Below, in pieces: positions 34,564-44,500 of a DNA stretch of 64,000 nucleotides. The translations under genes and the position numbers were made by a program. Each line of letters begins with the position of its first letter. Position 1 is the first letter of the stretch. The stretch is from Bradyrhizobium campsiandrae (lineage in GTDB: Bacteria > Pseudomonadota > Alphaproteobacteria > Rhizobiales > Xanthobacteraceae), in contig NZ_JAANIH010000004.1 of NCBI RefSeq assembly GCF_014529705.1, forward strand, positions 166,652 through 230,651. The letters run 5' to 3'. The notes beneath the pieces were generated by a model, which worked only from the letters and a program-made list of their open reading frames with translations, was not told the DNA's origin and did no database searches.

Positions 34564-36462
34564 ATGACGGCGAGCATCACACAGACCGAGACCCAGGAAG
34601 GGCCGGTCACATCGGGCTTTTGGTCTCTCACGCTTGGGAGCATCGGTGTCGTGTTCGGCGACATCGGGACCTCGCCACTTTATGCATTCCACGAGGCGGT
34701 CAGGGGCGCGGCTCATGGTGAGCCGGTCACGCGGATCATGGTGCTCGGCGTGCTGTCGCTGATCCTGTGGGCGCTGTTGATCGTCGTCACCGCCAAATAT
34801 GTTCTGCTGCTGCTGCGCGCCGATAATAACGGGGAGGGTGGCACGCTCTCTCTGATGGCGCTCGGCCAGCGCGCGCTGGGGCGGCGAAGCTGGTTCCTGC
34901 TCGCACTCGGCGTGGTCGGCGCCTCCATGTTCATCGGCGATTCCATGATCACCCCGGCGATCTCGGTGCTGTCCGCTGTTGACGGCCTCAAGCTCGCGAC
35001 GCCGGCGTTCGAGCATTACGTCGTGCCGCTGACGGTGCTGATCCTGGTGCTGCTGTTCGCGGTCCAGAGCAAGGGGACCGCGCTGGTGGCCTCGGCCTTC
35101 GGGCCGGTGATGGTGATCTGGTTCGGTTGTCTGGCCGTCCTTGGCCTCATTCACATCGCTGACGACCCGTCCGTGCTGGCCGCGATCAATCCTTATTACG
35201 CGCTGCAATTCCTGCTGTCGCACGGCACGATCGGCCTGGTGACGTTGGGTGCGGTCTTTCTCGCCGTTACCGGCGGCGAGGCGCTCTATGCCGATCTCGG
35301 CCATTTCGGCCGCAAGCCGATCCAGTCGGCCTGGATGTTCTTCGTGCTGCCATCGCTGCTGATCAATTATTTCGGGCAGGGCGCGCTGGTGCTGTCCGAT
35401 CCGAGCGCGATCGAGCACTCCTTCTATCGCATGGTGCCCGAGCATCTGGTGCTGCCGTTGGTCGGGCTTGCCACTGCGGCCACCGTGATCGCCAGCCAGG
35501 CGGTGATCACAGGCGCCTATTCCCTGGTTTATCAGGCGGTGCAGCTCGGCCTCCTGCCGCGCTTCGAGGTGCGCTACACCTCCGAGACCCATGCCGGCCA
35601 GATCTATTTGCCGCGCGTCAATCGGCTGCTGTTGATCGGGGTGATGCTGCTGGTGCTGTTGTTCCACACGCCCAGCAATCTGGCTTCAGCCTACGGCATC
35701 GCGGTCTCCACCACGATGGTCGCCGACGGCATCATGGGTTTTGTGGTGATCTGGAAACTGTGGAACTGGAAGGCCGCGACCGCTGCCGTCGTGATCCTGC
35801 CCTTCGTGATGGTCGACATGACCTTCTTCAGCGCCAATTTATTGAAGTTGCTCGAAGGTGCCTGGGTGCCGCTGCTGTTCGGCGCGGCGATGGCGGCGAC
35901 GATCTGGACCTGGCGGCGCGGCTCCGGAATCCTGATCCAGAAGACGCGCCGGATCGAGGTGCCGCTGGACGATCTGATCCGCAGCCTGGAGAAGCGTCCG
36001 CCCCATATCGTCAAGGGCACGGCGGTGTTCCTGACCAGCGACCCCGCCTTCGTGCCGACCGCGCTGTTGCACAATCTCAAGCACAACAACGTGCTGCACG
36101 AGCACAATGTGATCCTGACCATCGAAACCGCCCATACGCCGCGCGTCGATTTGTCCGAACGGTTCAGGATGGAGAAGATCAGCGAGAAATTCTTCAAAGT
36201 CCGCCTGCGTTTCGGTTTCATGGAGCAGCCGAATGTGCCCAAGGCGCTCGCGATCGCGCGCAAGCAAGGCTGGCAGTTCGACATCATGTCGACCTCGTTC
36301 TTCGTGTCGCGGCGCTCGCTGAAGGCGTCGGCGCAGTCGGGAATGCCGCTTTGGCAGGACCATCTGTTCATCGCGCTCAGCCGGTCCGCCAACGACGCCA
36401 CCGACTATTTCCAGATTCCAACCGGGCGGGTGGTTGAAGTCGGCACACAAGTCACCATTTGA
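34564..36462 (+). CDS. kup: Low-affinity K+ uptake protein Kup (copy 1)
   Basis: 632 residues. Potassium/proton symporter of the inner membrane. N-terminus has the near-invariant [22 protein letters not shown], followed by about twelve membrane segments, and a C-terminal soluble domain (starting near [16 protein letters not shown]) that ends in a conserved [15 protein letters not shown]. It is very similar to the second copy directly downstream, so it is a local duplicate. The start is preceded by a weak purine-rich site. Confidence 0.95.
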   Translation: MTASITQTETQEGPVTSGFWSLTLGSIGVVFGDIGTSPLYAFHEAVRGAAHGEPVTRIMVLGVLSLILWALLIVVTAKYVLLLLRADNNGEGGTLSLMALGQRALGRRSWFLLALGVVGASMFIGDSMITPAISVLSAVDGLKLATPAFEHYVVPLTVLILVLLFAVQSKGTALVASAFGPVMVIWFGCLAVLGLIHIADDPSVLAAINPYYALQFLLSHGTIGLVTLGAVFLAVTGGEALYADLGHFGRKPIQSAWMFFVLPSLLINYFGQGALVLSDPSAIEHSFYRMVPEHLVLPLVGLATAATVIASQAVITGAYSLVYQAVQLGLLPRFEVRYTSETHAGQIYLPRVNRLLLIGVMLLVLLFHTPSNLASAYGIAVSTTMVADGIMGFVVIWKLWNWKAATAAVVILPFVMVDMTFFSANLLKLLEGAWVPLLFGAAMAATIWTWRRGSGILIQKTRRIEVPLDDLIRSLEKRPPHIVKGTAVFLTSDPAFVPTALLHNLKHNNVLHEHNVILTIETAHTPRVDLSERFRMEKISEKFFKVRLRFGFMEQPNVPKALAIARKQGWQFDIMSTSFFVSRRSLKASAQSGMPLWQDHLFIALSRSANDATDYFQIPTGRVVEVGTQVTI

Positions 36463-36603
36463 ACGCAATTGGCGGACCCATGCGAATTTTGCATGGTGTG
36501 GGCCCAAAATCGCGCTAGGCTATGCCGGCAGCGCAGGCCTATAAGCCCGCGCTCTTCCGCCCTTGTGCAGTGAAGCATTTTTTAGAGGCCACCAGGCTCT
36601 CCC
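36463..36603. promoter_or_regulatory. Intergenic region with hairpin between kup copies
   Basis: 141 bases between the two kup genes. At 36476-36506 a hairpin with outer GGACCC/GGGCCC and inner CCATGC/GCATGG arms is visible, in keeping with a terminator or leader structure. So each copy may have its own promoter, rather than the two forming one transcript. No riboswitch recognised. Confidence 0.35.
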
Positions 36604-38532
36604 ATGACAAGCGACGTAGCAGTTCCCGCCCCGGAAACGGCGGCGGCCAATGGGCATGGCGACGCTCACACCACGGCCGGTTTCGGTGCGTTGACGCTCG
36701 GCAGCATTGGCGTGGTCTATGGCGATATCGGCACCAGCCCGCTCTATGCGTTCCGCGAAGCGGTAACCGCGGCGTCAGGCGCCGAGGGAGTACCGACGAC
36801 GGCGGCCATCCTCGGCGTGGTCTCCCTGATCTTGTGGGCGCTCATCGTCGTGGTGACGCTCAAATACGTCGTGATCCTGCTGCGCGCCGACAACAACGGC
36901 GAGGGCGGCACGCTGGCCCTGATGGCGCTGGCTCAGCGCGCGGTCGGCACCGGCGGGGCGACCATCGTCCTGCTCGGAATCATTTCCGGCGCGCTGTTCT
37001 ATGGCGATGCGGTGATCACGCCCGCGCTCTCGGTGCTGTCGGCGATCGAAGGCATGAAGGACGTCACGCTGACGTTCGAGCCTTACATCGTGCCGCTGAC
37101 CGTCGTGATCCTGGTCGTCCTGTTCGCCGTCCAATCCCGCGGCACCGCCCGGGTTGCCGCCTTCTTCGGCCCGATCATGTGCGTCTGGTTCGCGGTGCTG
37201 GCGGTGGTCGCGATCCATCCGATCATCCAGCAGCCGCAGGTGCTGCTCGCGCTGAATCCGCTCTATGCGGTGTCTTTCATGCTCCACCACGGCATCATCG
37301 GCTTCGTGACGCTGGGCGCGGTGTTCCTGGCCGTCACCGGTGCCGAGGCGCTCTACGCCGACCTCGGCCATTTCGGCAAGCGGCCGATCCAGACGGCCTG
37401 GCTGTTCATCGTGCTGCCCTCGCTGGCGCTGAACTATCTGGGGCAGGGAGCGCTCGTGCTCGGCGAGCCTGCTGCGATCGAGAGCCCGTTCTTCCAGCTG
37501 TTTCCGCAAGGCTGGGCCCGCGGCGGCATGGTCGTGCTTGCCACCGCCGCCACCGTGATTGCCAGCCAGGCCGTCATCACCGGCGCTTACTCGCTGACGC
37601 GCCAGGCGATCCAGCTCGGCCTTTTGCCGCGCTTCGAAATTCGCCATACGTCGGAAGCCCATTCCGGCCAGATCTTCATCCCGCGCATCAACCAGTTGCT
37701 GCTGGTCGCGGTGGTGTTGCTGGTGCTGTTGTTCCGCTCCTCCAGCGCGCTGGCCTCGGCCTACGGCATCTCCGTCACCGGCACCATGGTGGTGACGGCG
37801 ATGATGGGCTTCGTCGTGATCTGGAAGGTGTGGCGATGGTCGCCGTTCGCCGCGGCCGCCCTGATCGCGCCCTTCCTGTTCCTCGACCTGACGTTCCTCG
37901 CCGCCAATTTGCTCAAGGTGTTCGAGGGGGGCTGGGTGCCGCTGGCGCTCGGCGCGCTCATGATCATCCTGATGTACACGTGGCGGCGCGGCAGCCGGCT
38001 CCTGTTCGAGAAATCGCGCAAGCTCGAATTCCCGCTGGCCGACCTCGTGGCGATGCTGGAGAAGCGGCCGCCGCAGCGGGTGCCCGGCACCGCCGTGTTC
38101 CTGACCTCGGACCCGCTCAGCGCGCCGACCGCGCTGATGCATAGTCTGAAACACTACAAAGTGCTGCACGAAAAGAATGTCATTCTGACCATTGAGACCG
38201 CGCAGACCCCGCGCATCGATCCGGCCGAGCGCGTGAAGCTGGAGGCGATCAGCCCGACCTTCTCCAAGGTGACGCTGAAATTTGGCTTCATGGAATCGCC
38301 CAACGTGCCGAAGGCGCTCGCCATCGCCCGCAAGCTCGGCTGGCAGTTCGACATCATGTCGACCTCGTTCTTCCTGTCGCGCAGGGCGCTCAAGCCCGCC
38401 GCCCATTCCGGCATGCCGCGCTGGCAGGACCGGCTCTTCATCTCGCTCAGCCGCTCGGCCAACGACGCCACCGATTATTTCCAGATCCCCTCCGGCCGCG
38501 TGGTCGAGGTTGGAACGCAAGTGACAATCTAG
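36604..38532 (+). CDS. kup: Low-affinity K+ uptake protein Kup (copy 2)
   Basis: 642 residues. Same family and layout as copy 1: [22 protein letters not shown] at the N-terminus, membrane segments, then the regulatory-type soluble tail ending [15 protein letters not shown]. Ten residues longer than copy 1, mainly at the N-terminus (an Ala/Pro/Glu-rich stretch). The pair shares most core motifs, so it arose by tandem duplication followed by divergence. Divergence in expression, perhaps between low pH and high osmolarity, is inferred only. Confidence 0.95.
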   Translation: MTSDVAVPAPETAAANGHGDAHTTAGFGALTLGSIGVVYGDIGTSPLYAFREAVTAASGAEGVPTTAAILGVVSLILWALIVVVTLKYVVILLRADNNGEGGTLALMALAQRAVGTGGATIVLLGIISGALFYGDAVITPALSVLSAIEGMKDVTLTFEPYIVPLTVVILVVLFAVQSRGTARVAAFFGPIMCVWFAVLAVVAIHPIIQQPQVLLALNPLYAVSFMLHHGIIGFVTLGAVFLAVTGAEALYADLGHFGKRPIQTAWLFIVLPSLALNYLGQGALVLGEPAAIESPFFQLFPQGWARGGMVVLATAATVIASQAVITGAYSLTRQAIQLGLLPRFEIRHTSEAHSGQIFIPRINQLLLVAVVLLVLLFRSSSALASAYGISVTGTMVVTAMMGFVVIWKVWRWSPFAAAALIAPFLFLDLTFLAANLLKVFEGGWVPLALGALMIILMYTWRRGSRLLFEKSRKLEFPLADLVAMLEKRPPQRVPGTAVFLTSDPLSAPTALMHSLKHYKVLHEKNVILTIETAQTPRIDPAERVKLEAISPTFSKVTLKFGFMESPNVPKALAIARKLGWQFDIMSTSFFLSRRALKPAAHSGMPRWQDRLFISLSRSANDATDYFQIPSGRVVEVGTQVTI

Positions 38533-38702
38533 CTGACGATCCGGGCGAGCTGACCAAAGCCGGACTTCAAGTCGCTGCGATTTAGCTTTAACTTGCGCAA
38601 GGCAGCTCAAGCCTTTGTAGCGCTTGATTTTCGTCTGCCGAGAGGCGAGGTTGCCGCCGCCGGGATCGCCCCGGCAAGCGCCCCGCGACGTTGGAGGATG
38701 AA

Positions 38703-39029
38703 GTGGCAAATCAAGTACAGGATCTGACGCCGGACGAGGTCTCCAAGGGTGTCGCGGAAGGGCGCTATCTGCTGGTTGACGTGCGCGAGCCGAACGAGGT
38801 CGAGGCCGAGGCCTATCCGTACGGCGTGGTCGTGCCGCTCTCCACTTTCGATCCCAAGGCAATCCCGGATCCGCAAGGCAAAGAGGTCGTGTTCGCCTGT
38901 CGCTCGGGCAAGCGCTCGGTGACCGCCTCGCTCGCCGCCCAGGCGGCGGGCCTGCCTTACAACAAGCACCTGGCTGGCGGCATGCTCGGCTGGAAGGCGG
39001 CGGGGCTTCCCAGCAAGGTCGGCGGCTAG
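38703..39029 (+). CDS. Rhodanese-like sulfurtransferase domain protein
   Basis: 108 residues from a GTG start with a strong GGAGG nine bases upstream; an ATG in another frame overlaps but is not used. The rhodanese signature LLVDVREPNE and the active loop CRSGKRS (catalytic Cys in VVFACRSGKRSVTA) are present. It could donate sulfur to thiol acceptors, or act as a redox or protein-interaction module. It lies 7 bases before the aminotransferase, so the two may be linked (sulfur-containing amino acid chemistry). Confidence 0.9.
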   Translation: MANQVQDLTPDEVSKGVAEGRYLLVDVREPNEVEAEAYPYGVVVPLSTFDPKAIPDPQGKEVVFACRSGKRSVTASLAAQAAGLPYNKHLAGGMLGWKAAGLPSKVGG

Positions 39030-39036
39030 CCCGGCG

Positions 39037-40218
39037 ATGACGACCAAGAGCTCCTCGCTGAACAAGGTCTTCGCCGACCTTCCCGTCACCATCTTCGAGG
39101 CGATGTCGCAGGCTGCGCGCGACAACAACGCCATCAATCTCGGCCAGGGCTTCCCTGACGATCCCGGCCCGGAGGACATCCGCCGCGCCGCGGCCGACGC
39201 CTCGCTCAACGGCTACAACCAGTATCCGTCGATGATGGGCATCCCGGAGTTGCGCCAGGCGATCGCGACCCATTACGGCCACTGGCACGGGCTCAAGCTT
39301 GATCCCATGAGCGAGGTGATGGTGACATCGGGGGGCACCGAGGCGCTGACCTCGGCGATCCTCGCGGTGGTTCAGCCCGGCGACGAAGTCGTCTGCTTCC
39401 AGCCGGTCTATGATTCTTACTTGCCGATCATCCGCCAGGCCGGCGGCATTCCGCGCCTCGTTCGCCTGGAACCGCCGCACTGGCGGCTGAATGAGGACAT
39501 GCTGAAAAGCGTCTTCAATTCAAAGACCAAGGCGGTGCTCTTCAACAATCCTCTGAATCCCTCGGCGGTGGTCTATCCGCGCGAGGATCTCGAGCTGCTC
39601 GCGCGCTACTGCCAGGAGTTCGACGTCATCGCGATCTGCGACGAGGTCTGGGAGCACGTCACGTTCGACGAGCACAAGCACATCCCGCTGATCACCATCC
39701 CCGGCATGCGCGAGCGCACCATCAAGGTCGGCTCGGCCGGCAAGATCTTCTCGCTCACAGGCTGGAAGATCGGCTTCGTTTGCGCCGCGCCGCAGCTGCT
39801 CCGCGTCGCCGCCAAGGTGCACCAGTTCCTGACCTTCACCACCGCGCCGAACCTGCAGGCCGCCGTCGCCTACGGCCTCGGCAAGTCCGACGACTACTTC
39901 CTGTCGATGCGCAAGGACTTGACGCGGAGCCGGGACCGCCTCACCAGGGGCTTGGAAAGCCTCGGCTTCCCCGTGCTGAAGTCGCAAGGCACCTACTTCC
40001 TCACCGTCGACCTGTCGCCGCTCGGGCTGAACGAGAGCGACACCGAGTTCTGCTGGCGGATCGTGAAAGACTACAAGGTGGCGGCGATCCCGGTTTCGGC
40101 TTTCTACGAGCAGGACCCGGTGACCTCGGTGGTGCGGTTCTGCTTTGCCAAGAAGGACCAGACGCTCGACACCGCGCTGGAGCGGCTGTCGGACGCGGTG
40201 CGTGGACGCAAGAGGTAG
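39037..40218 (+). CDS. PLP-dependent class I/II aminotransferase
   Basis: 393 residues. The fold-type I aminotransferase core shows the nucleotide/substrate strand INLGQGFPDDPGP and YPSMMGIPELRQAI near the N-terminus, the Asp of AICDEVWEHVTF, and the Schiff-base lysine in VGSAGKIFSLTGWKIG. It is closest in style to kynurenine/methionine-type aminotransferases (class Ib). Amino-donor range unknown. It follows the rhodanese gene by 7 bases and precedes the polyamine-binding gene by 7, so all three may be co-transcribed. Confidence 0.92.
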   Translation: MTTKSSSLNKVFADLPVTIFEAMSQAARDNNAINLGQGFPDDPGPEDIRRAAADASLNGYNQYPSMMGIPELRQAIATHYGHWHGLKLDPMSEVMVTSGGTEALTSAILAVVQPGDEVVCFQPVYDSYLPIIRQAGGIPRLVRLEPPHWRLNEDMLKSVFNSKTKAVLFNNPLNPSAVVYPREDLELLARYCQEFDVIAICDEVWEHVTFDEHKHIPLITIPGMRERTIKVGSAGKIFSLTGWKIGFVCAAPQLLRVAAKVHQFLTFTTAPNLQAAVAYGLGKSDDYFLSMRKDLTRSRDRLTRGLESLGFPVLKSQGTYFLTVDLSPLGLNESDTEFCWRIVKDYKVAAIPVSAFYEQDPVTSVVRFCFAKKDQTLDTALERLSDAVRGRKR

Positions 40219-40225
40219 ACCTGCC

Positions 40226-41338
40226 ATGACGAACGTCAGCCGCTCTCGCTTTGGCCTTGGTCTTGCGATCGCCGCAGCGCTGATGTTGCTCCCGCAGGGG
40301 GCGGGCGCCGAGGAGCGGGTCGTCAACTTCTACAACTGGTCGAACTACATGGCGCCCGAGGTCCTTGAGGCCTTCACCAAGGAGACCGGCATCAAGGTGG
40401 TCTACGATACCTTCGATGCCAACGAGACGCTGGAGACGCGGCTGATGGCCGGCAAGTCCGGCTATGATGTCGTGGTGCCCACCGCCTATTTCCTGCAGCG
40501 GCAGATCAAGGCGAACATCTTCCAGAAGCTCGACAAGGCGAAGCTGCCGAACTTGGCCAATGCCTGGCCGGTGGTGACGCAGCGTCTCGCCACCTACGAC
40601 CCCGGCAATGTCTACGCCGCGAACTACATGTGGGGCACGACGGGCATCGGCTACAACGTCGCCAAGGTAAAGCAGATCTTGGGACCGGACGCCAAGATCG
40701 ACAGCTGGGACATCGTCTTCAAGCCGGAGAACCTTGCCAAGTTCAGGGATTGCGGCGTCCACATGCTCGACTCCGCCGACGACATCTTCCCGGCGGCGCT
40801 GAGCTATATCGGGCTCGATCCGAACTCGACCAAGCAGGCCGACCTGGAGAAGGCCGCCGATGTCGTCGCCAAGGTTCGCCCGTTCGTGCGCAAGTTCCAC
40901 TCGTCCGAATATCTGAGCGCGCTCGCGACCGGCGAGATCTGCTTCGTGGTCGGCTGGTCCGGCGACATCATGCAGGCCCGCGCGCGTGCGGCTGAAGCCA
41001 AGAGCGGCATCGAGATCGGTTACACGATCCCGAAAGAGGGCGCGCAGATGTTCTTCGACAATCTGGCGATCCCTGCGGATGCCAAGAACGTCGCGGAAGC
41101 CTACGAGCTGATCAACTATCTCTATCGTCCTGACGTCGCTGCCAAGAACTCGGACTTCCTGTCCTACGCCAACGGCAACCTCGCCAGCCAGAAGCTGGTC
41201 GATCCAAAGATTCTGAACGACAAGAACATCTATCCTGATGAGGCGACGCTCGCAAAACTGTTCGTCATCACGGCGCGCGATCCCGCCACCCAGCGCATTA
41301 TCAACCGGCTCTGGACCAAGGTGAAGACGGGGCGGTAG
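40226..41338 (+). CDS. PotF-like polyamine ABC substrate-binding protein (orphan)
   Basis: 370 residues with a signal peptide (residues 1-28, ending GAGA) and the periplasmic polyamine-binding fold: VNFYNWSNYMAPEVLEAFTKETGIKV, YDVVVPTAYFLQRQIK, and YMWGTTGIGYNVAKV, all characteristic of the PotD/PotF family that binds putrescine or spermidine. No PotGHI permease or ATPase gene is nearby. The ATG at 40226 lies seven bases after the aminotransferase stop; an earlier in-frame start at 40145 would extend into that gene. Confidence 0.9.
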   Translation: MTNVSRSRFGLGLAIAAALMLLPQGAGAEERVVNFYNWSNYMAPEVLEAFTKETGIKVVYDTFDANETLETRLMAGKSGYDVVVPTAYFLQRQIKANIFQKLDKAKLPNLANAWPVVTQRLATYDPGNVYAANYMWGTTGIGYNVAKVKQILGPDAKIDSWDIVFKPENLAKFRDCGVHMLDSADDIFPAALSYIGLDPNSTKQADLEKAADVVAKVRPFVRKFHSSEYLSALATGEICFVVGWSGDIMQARARAAEAKSGIEIGYTIPKEGAQMFFDNLAIPADAKNVAEAYELINYLYRPDVAAKNSDFLSYANGNLASQKLVDPKILNDKNIYPDEATLAKLFVITARDPATQRIINRLWTKVKTGR

Positions 41339-41509
41339 ACGGCCGGCGCACGTGGGCCACGCGATCTTTCGCAAAACAACCCATGCACGGTAGAACCGTC
41401 GCCGGGGGGCTCGCGTCATTTGACACGTCGGGCAAATCGCCGGCGATCATCATCGCCATAAGGTCGCGACACCGCGCTCGTCGCGAAGCATCGCGAGAGC
41501 AGGGCGCTC

Positions 41510-44500
41510 CTACCACTCATACCGAACCGTTCCCTTGCCCGTGTAGGTCTGCGTGCTGCGCGAGAACTCGCCTTCGACCGTGCCCGCGAGGGAGAAACCA
41601 TTGCTCCATTTCATCTCGGCGCGGCCGCCCACCAGCGCAGAGTCCGCCGCCGGTTGCGCGCCGCTGACCGTGAAGGCTGCGCCGGGCAGCGTCTGGAAGG
41701 CGGCGTTGACGAGGCGGTTGGTGTTGCTGTCATGCGCCCAGGCGAGGCGACCGCGTAAGGTCAGCATGCCGTCATTGACGACGAAGCGCTGGTCGGTGCG
41801 CGCGCCGAGCTCGGTGCGGACGTTGGTGGTGTCCTGCGCGCTGTAGGACAGCGCGAACTGATTGCTGCCGACGAGTGCGGTCTCGCCATAGCCGGGAAGA
41901 TGGAAGGTGGTGACCTGTGCGGCCGCGTAGGGCGTCACGCCGAAGCTCGAGGCGGGGATCGGCGCGAAGCGCCAGCCGGCTTCCAGGCGACCCGAGAAGG
42001 TGCTCGCCTTGAAGTTGGCCGTGAGCTTGTCGGTGCCTGACACCGTCACGGTGCGGTCGGTGGTGACGTCCTGCCAGCCATAGGCGAGGGCGGCGGAGAT
42101 ATAGGCCGGCCCGAATGTGTGGCGGCCATAGAAGCCGGCCTGGAACAGATCGGCGCGGCCGCCGCCGAGGCTATCCGACAGCGCGAAATTGTAGCCGGCG
42201 CCGCCGAGCGCGAAACCAACCATCGCGGTCGGCGATATCAGATAGTCGGCACCGACCACGGTGCCGTAGATGTGGCTGGTCGTGGTGCTTGAACCTGCTG
42301 CGGCGCTGCCGCTCAGCGTGCTGGCGCCGCCATAGCCGGAGGCCCACACGCCCCAGCGCCGGTCGATGACATCGCCACTTGTCTGGCGCGGCGTGACCGC
42401 GGCGTAGGCTTCGCGCACTCTGGCGTCGGCATTGCCGGTGGACGCGTAACCTATCGCTCCGCCGTCGCCGGCGGTCCCGCCACGCTCGCCATCGGTGCCG
42501 CTGCCACCAAAGGGATCGAGCATGCCGACGAACTGCTGCATGGCGTTGAACGAGGCCTGCGTGCCGGCAGCGCCGGGCTGGCCGGAGACCTGGCCGAGCG
42601 CGCCGGTGAGCTGCGGCTGGCCCAGGTTGAGCAGCACATCGAAGCCCGCCGGCGGCGTCTGGCCACTCGCGACGGCGCCATTGATGGCGCCGGCCACGCT
42701 GCTCTGGTTGGCGCCTGAGCCCGCCGGCAGCGCGATCGTGCCGGGATCGAGCACGAGATAGACGTTGTTCGGATCGTAGGTGAGATGCGGATTGCGGGTG
42801 GGGCTGAAGCTGCCGGAGACGCTCAGCCCGGCGAACTTCGTTCCGCCGAAGCCGCCGGTCGCATTGAGGATGGTGTAGGTCTGGCTGCGGAAGCTGCCGG
42901 GGATCGCCACCGCCCGCACGGTGGCGCCGGTGAGCGTCGCGGTGCCGGTGACGTTGGTCCGGTCGGCGGCAGACGGCGAAACCTCCACCGCGTAGAAGCT
43001 ACCGGCGGTGAACGACAGATGGCCGTTGACGGTGAGGGTGCCGATCGAGTTGCCGGGTGCGAGCACGCCGCCTGAATTGATCGTCGTGTTGCCGACGGTG
43101 CCGATGCCACCGAGCGAGCCGCCGCTGTTGACCGTGACGTTGCCGCCGAGGGTGCCGTTCACGGCCAGCCTGCCGCCATTGACGGTGGTCGCCCCGGTAT
43201 AGCTGTTGGTCCCCACAAGCGTGGTGACGCCGGACGTTGTTGTCAGCGACGTGCTGCCTCCGATGCTGTCGACCGTGCCGCCCGTCGAGGCGATCGCGCC
43301 TGTCAACGTGCCGTTCTTGATCGTGCCGCCGGCCAGCGCCACGGCGTTGATCGTTTGCGCAAAGCCACCGAGGTCGAGGGTGCCGCCGGTGTTGACCCTT
43401 GTTGCACTCGCTGCGCTGAAAGCGTTGGCCGCGCCGCCCGCGAGTGTTCCGCCGTTGACGGTGGTGCCGCCGGTATAGGTGTTGGTGCCCGACAGGGTCA
43501 GCGTGCCGGTCCCGATCTTGACCAGCGAGCCACCGCTACCGCCGCTCGCGCCGCCATCGGCGATCACGCCGCTGACGGTGGTCGACAGATTGTTGCTGCC
43601 GACCGTGAGCTCGTTGCTGCCGAGATAGAAGGTGCCAACGCCGGCGATCGAACCGGCGCTGAGCTTTTGGTCGCCGTTCGGGCCAGTGCTGCCGGAGAAA
43701 TCGAAGACGGCGTTGGCCGCGTTGTTGATCAGCTGCGCATTGCCAGCGGTTGTGGCGGACAGGAATTTGGTCGTGCCGCCGCTATTGTTGGTGATGGTCG
43801 CGCTGCCGGCCGTGCTGGTGTCGTCAAACGTGAGCAGACCGGTGTTGGTGATGGCGGCACTGCCGGCGGTGCTGTTGACGACAAAATTGATCGTACCGCT
43901 GCTGGTGATGGAGGCGTTGCCGGCCGTGGAGCCGTCGCGGAAGACCATCAGATTGGAATTGGTGATGGTTGCGCTGCCAGCCGTGCTGTTGTTGTAGAAA
44001 TACAGCCACCGATTGTTGGTGAGATTGGCGCTGCCTGCCGTGCTGTTTTCGTTGAAAGACAGCCACTCGTTGTTGGTAATCGTCGCGTTGCTGGCCGTGC
44101 TGCTGCCTTGGAAATACAGGTAGGCGCCGTTGGTGATGGTCGCGTTGCCGGCCGTGGCATTTCCTCGGAAGATGGCCCTGCTGTTGGCGCTGTTGGTGAT
44201 GTTTGCGCTGCCCGCGGTGCTGGTGTCGTTGAAATACAGGAAGTTGTTGTCGCTGACGATGATCGCGTTGCCTGCCGAGCTCGAATTGTTGAAGTAGACG
44301 TTGCCGGCGGCGGTGTTGTTGATAGTGGCGGTCCCGGCGGTGCTCGTGTCGTTGAAGTTCAGGCTGCCAACGTTGGTGATGCCGGCGCTGCCGGCCGTGC
44401 TGGTGTCGTAGAAATTCAGCGCGGCGCCGTTGCTGATGGTCGCGCTCCCGGCACTGGTGGCGTTGCGGAAGTTGGTGGTCCCGCTGTTCGCGATGCCGGT

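Noticed and set aside
36775..39480. Very long open frame (901 codons) on the minus strand opposite kup and rhodanese
   Set aside because: GC-rich antisense shadow: composition is His/Arg/Asp-rich with no domain, and three well-supported plus-strand genes occupy the stretch.
43700..44500. CRISPR-like array
   Set aside because: Regular spacing comes from coding repeats in an intact reading frame; the units vary and no spacers or cas genes exist.
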